In this document: piece by piece, positions 8,101 through 9,153 of the stretch
How positions within the stretch are numbered: the first letter of the stretch is position 1
How the letters are laid out: the number at the start of each line of letters is the position of its first letter
NCBI GenBank assembly: GCA_030601605.1
Contig: JAUVTI010000069.1
Location: 1 to 9,153 of the forward strand
DNA length: 9,153 nucleotides
Direction of reading: 5' to 3'
From: Gemmatimonadales bacterium
GTDB taxonomy: Bacteria; Gemmatimonadota; Gemmatimonadetes; Gemmatimonadales; GWC2-71-9
The notes under the pieces: model-generated
Seen by the model: only the letters and a program-made list of their open reading frames with translations
What the model was told of the DNA's origin: nothing
Database searches by the model: none
Made by a program: the position numbers and the translations under genes

Positions 8101-8411
8101 GTGACCCGAACCGGCTCCCCGCCCATCGTGGGCACGACGTATATGTCGCCGTTGCCGTCGTAGTTGCCGCTGAATGCGGTGTGCGCCCCGTCCGGCGAGA
8201 AGCGTGGGAAGGCCTCCTCACCCGCCGGCGAGCTCAGGCGATGCGCCACGCCTCCAGACTTGGGCACCACCCAGACGTCGCCCGCGTAGACGAACGTGAT
8301 GTGCGTCGCGGAGACATCCGGGTAGCGGAACATCCGCGCGTCCACCTGCGCCTGGATGGGCGCGGCGCTGAGGAATGACGCAATGGCAAGTGCGGCGACT
8401 CCATATCGCAT
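5145..8411 (-). CDS. Tricorn protease homologue, exported S41-family peptidase
   Basis: A 1088-residue protease. Residues 1-21 are a signal peptide (MRYGVAALAIASFLSAAPIQA), placing it in the periplasm or outside. Residues about 25-530 are WD40/TolB-like beta-propeller blades, with repeated FSPDG, WYPDG, LSPDG and WSPDG turns. An acidic, disordered linker rich in Asp/Glu spans 545-566. The tricorn core follows: a C1 helical domain (about 680-745), a PDZ domain (about 755-850, GDYILAVNGIPL) and the S41 catalytic domain. Ser741-His742 match the adjacent Ser-His pair of archaeal tricorn. Ser964 in SGSGGD is the likely nucleophile, and Glu1022 in EGHGVDP lies 58 residues later, the same spacing as in Thermoplasma tricorn. 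The family degrades short peptides produced by larger proteases. The tail is Pro-rich. The ATG at 8411 is chosen because AGGAG lies 10 bases upstream and a signal peptide follows. The frame stays open to 8555, but that extension would bury the signal. Confidence 0.93.
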   Translation of the reverse strand: MRYGVAALAIASFLSAAPIQAQVDARMFRYPDVSATHITFVYAGDVWVVPKSGGVAHRLSSPAGEEAFPRFSPDGAHTAFSGNYDGNGDIYVVPTMGGEPVRVTYHPMGDRMLDWYPDGSALLFASARESGRQRFNQFYRVAPSGGLPLKLPLPYGEFGTLSPDGTTLAYTPKSRDYHTWKRYRGGWATEVWLFNLETLESRNITNHPANDGQPMWYGRTIFFLSDRDENQRYNLWAYDLDTESVRQVTRFTDVDVTFPAMGPSDIVFQAGGRLYLLDLTTEQIGEVSVEVVTDQATLRPRSEKVAELIFDGGISPSGKRAVFEARGDVFTVPAEHGPVRNLTNSSGIAERYPAWSPDGKWVAYWSDRSGEYQLTVRPADGSGEERTLTSYGPGFRYTPTWSPDSEKLAFVDQTMTIRIYDMDRERTTDVDQALFWFQGALNAFSPSWSADSRWLTYARDLENRNNAVFLYDTRSGQLHQVTAGYYSDAQPVFDPDGDYIYFLTDRSFQPVYSDFDNSWVYPNATNVAAASLRRDVPSPLAPRSDEEEAADENGNGDDEDDDKDKAVEIDLVDFERRITILPPDPGNYTNLRAVSGKVLFRRLPRSGSDDDESPIVYWDLEEREEKTVIGDADGFDVSADGEKLLIREDRSFAIVDVKADQKMDEPLRVAEMETVVDPKAEWRQIFTDAWRLERDFFYDPNMHGVDWNAVRAHYGRLLEDAVTRWDVNFVIGEMIAELSASHTYRGGGQTEPAPQRGVGLLGVDWEPDDGAYRIARIIRGAQWDADVRSPLSQPGVDVSEGDYILAVNGIPLDPNRDPWAAFQGLAGQTVELAVNDRPRTDGARRVLVETLSSETRLRHLAWIEANRKAVDEATDGRVGYVYVRSTGRDGQAELLRQWRPQINKAGLIIDERWNSGGQIPDRFVELLNRPPLAFWAVRDGTDWAWPPMAHFGPKVMLINAWSGSGGDAFPDYFKKAGVGPLIGTRTWGGLIGITGAPSLIDGGSVTVPTFRMYDPDGEWFAEGHGVDPDIEVPEYPTALARGSEPQLERAIQEVLLLIQMNPPARPVRPPYEDRRAPAQMTEPGSQAQ

Positions 8412-8421
8412 TCTAGGGGAT

Positions 8422-8426
8422 CTCCT
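8422..8426 (-). promoter_or_regulatory. Ribosome binding site of the tricorn gene
   Basis: On the minus strand AGGAG ends 10 bases before the ATG at 8411. It decides the start against the in-frame extension to 8555, because the protein started here opens directly with a typical signal peptide. Confidence 0.6.
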
Positions 8427-8617
8427 GTCGTGCTGCGTGGTCGTCAGCCCGTCGGTTTTCCTGGCAGGTGTCGAAGCGCGGATCGGGCGCACCGGCGCTC
8501 CCAAGCGGGATCGAATCAAGAGCGGTAATCTCTCCGGTGTTACGGCGGTTTTCAAGGTTCGGTCGACGGTTGTGCAACATTGCCGGCCCCGATCGTCATA
8601 CGGAACAGCACAGTCTC
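8427..8617. promoter_or_regulatory. Divergent promoter region, tricorn (-) / DUF4139 (+)
   Basis: The two divergent start codons are 218 bases apart, and this stretch between their ribosome binding sites should contain both promoters. On the minus strand a TTGAAA hexamer (around 8550-8555) followed about 18 bases on by AGATTA is the best, still weak, sigma-70-like candidate for the tricorn gene. On the plus strand only poor matches are seen (TTGTGC near 8570, CATACG near 8597). No convincing operator palindrome, RNA gene or extra coding frame was found. Confidence 0.35.
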
Positions 8618-8623
8618 AAGGAG
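8618..8623 (+). promoter_or_regulatory. Ribosome binding site of the DUF4139 gene
   Basis: AAGGAG lies six bases before the ATG at 8630, a near-ideal Shine-Dalgarno position. It supports that ATG over the in-frame ATG three codons later. Confidence 0.75.
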
Positions 8624-8629
8624 CTGACG

Positions 8630-9153
8630 ATGTCCGCAATGCATGCAGTGTGGCAACGACGCAACCTCTTGCCCGGCGTGGTGTTAGCTGTCCTGCTGGC
8701 GCTCTTGCCGGCGCCGGCCCTGGGCCAGGACGCGTTGCAGTCCACGGCCGCCCAGAGGCGGAGCCTGGCGATCACTGTCTACAACCAGAACTTCGGGTTG
8801 GTGCGGGAGGTTCGCGACGTGACGCTTGTGCGCGGTACGGTCGCGCTCGAGTTCAGGGACGTGGCTGCCCAGATCCAGCCCGAGACGGTCTACATCAAGG
8901 CGCTGGGCGGGGGCCGGCTGCAGGTCCTGGAGCAGAACTACCAGTACGATCTGCTCAACCCACAGAAGCTGCTCGAGAAGTACGTGGGCAGGATGGTCAC
9001 GGTACACCGCTACAACTCCAAGACGGGCCGGGACGAGGAGTACGAGGCCGAGGTTCTATCGGTGAACGGCGGCCCGATTCTCAGGATCGGAGACGAGATC
9101 ACCTTCAACTTCCCCGGCCGATTCTCGTTTCCCGAGATACCCGAGAACCTCAT
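8630..9153 (+). CDS. DUF4139 domain protein, N-terminal part (3' end outside window)
   Basis: The frame is open from ATG 8630 to the right edge, giving 174 residues; the remainder lies outside. A signal peptide is clear: a basic start (QRR at 9-11), a hydrophobic run at about 13-31 and a cleavage-like ALG/Q around 32-33. The mature part starts with the strand VYNQNFGLVRE (50-60), then LEFRDVAAQIQPETV (73-87), and a segment EQNYQYDLLNPQKLLEKY (101-118) followed by a beta strand. These are the hallmarks of the N-terminal region of DUF4139 proteins, an exported beta-rich family of unknown function. The start is fixed by a strong Shine-Dalgarno. The gene is divergent from the tricorn protease gene, and both products carry export signals. 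The family call rests on recognised motifs; no biochemical role is assigned. Confidence 0.85.
   Translation, partial: MSAMHAVWQRRNLLPGVVLAVLLALLPAPALGQDALQSTAAQRRSLAITVYNQNFGLVREVRDVTLVRGTVALEFRDVAAQIQPETVYIKALGGGRLQVLEQNYQYDLLNPQKLLEKYVGRMVTVHRYNSKTGRDEEYEAEVLSVNGGPILRIGDEITFNFPGRFSFPEIPENL

Noticed and set aside
8412..8555. 48-codon in-frame N-terminal extension of the tricorn gene
   Set aside because: The extension is Arg/Thr-rich, would place the signal peptide internally, and the ATG at 8411 has its own AGGAG site.
1..9153. CRISPR arrays, tRNA/rRNA genes, insertion sequences, attachment sites
   Set aside because: I looked for regularly spaced repeats, tRNA-like folds, terminal inverted repeats around transposase frames and direct duplications, and saw none.

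Overview
The window is GC-rich (roughly two thirds by eye) bacterial chromosome with tightly packed genes. Every gene reads as ordinary chromosomal content: no transposase, integrase, tRNA, rRNA or CRISPR repeat is visible. A secreted tricorn-type protease, a DUF4139 protein, a DUF4136 protein, a GMC alcohol oxidase with an N-terminal helical extension, and strong GC bias together suggest a soil- or marine-type Gemmatimonadota or a similar high-GC Gram-negative lineage. This placement is inference from gene content, not from a marker gene.

Layout from left to right. (1) The 3' end of a DUF4136 envelope protein (+) enters from the left edge. It converges on an aldo/keto reductase gene (-), and a perfect 13-bp hairpin lies between the two stop codons. 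(2) The aldo/keto reductase is the downstream member of a two-gene minus-strand unit. Its start codon overlaps by 4 bp the stop of a TM0106-type protein that combines a Cas4/RecB-like nuclease domain, with a four-cysteine Fe-S cluster signature, and a DEDD-type RNase H-like exonuclease domain. (3) A short divergent intergenic region separates that unit from a large FAD-dependent GMC oxidoreductase gene (+). (4) The GMC gene converges on a 1088-residue exported tricorn protease homologue (-). The 128-bp gap between them holds a long imperfect inverted repeat with 32-base arms. (5) A 218-bp divergent intergenic region then leads to a secreted DUF4139 protein (+) that runs off the right edge.

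The genes do not form one obvious pathway. Two are oxidoreductases acting on alcohol or carbonyl groups (AKR, GMC), one is a DNA-processing protein, and three are envelope or exported proteins (DUF4136, tricorn, DUF4139). I did not find a convincing new multi-gene system. The points most worth a second look are the translationally coupled nuclease/AKR pair, the Cys cluster in the GMC FAD domain, the exported tricorn protease with an acidic linker, and the long inverted repeat between the GMC and tricorn genes.
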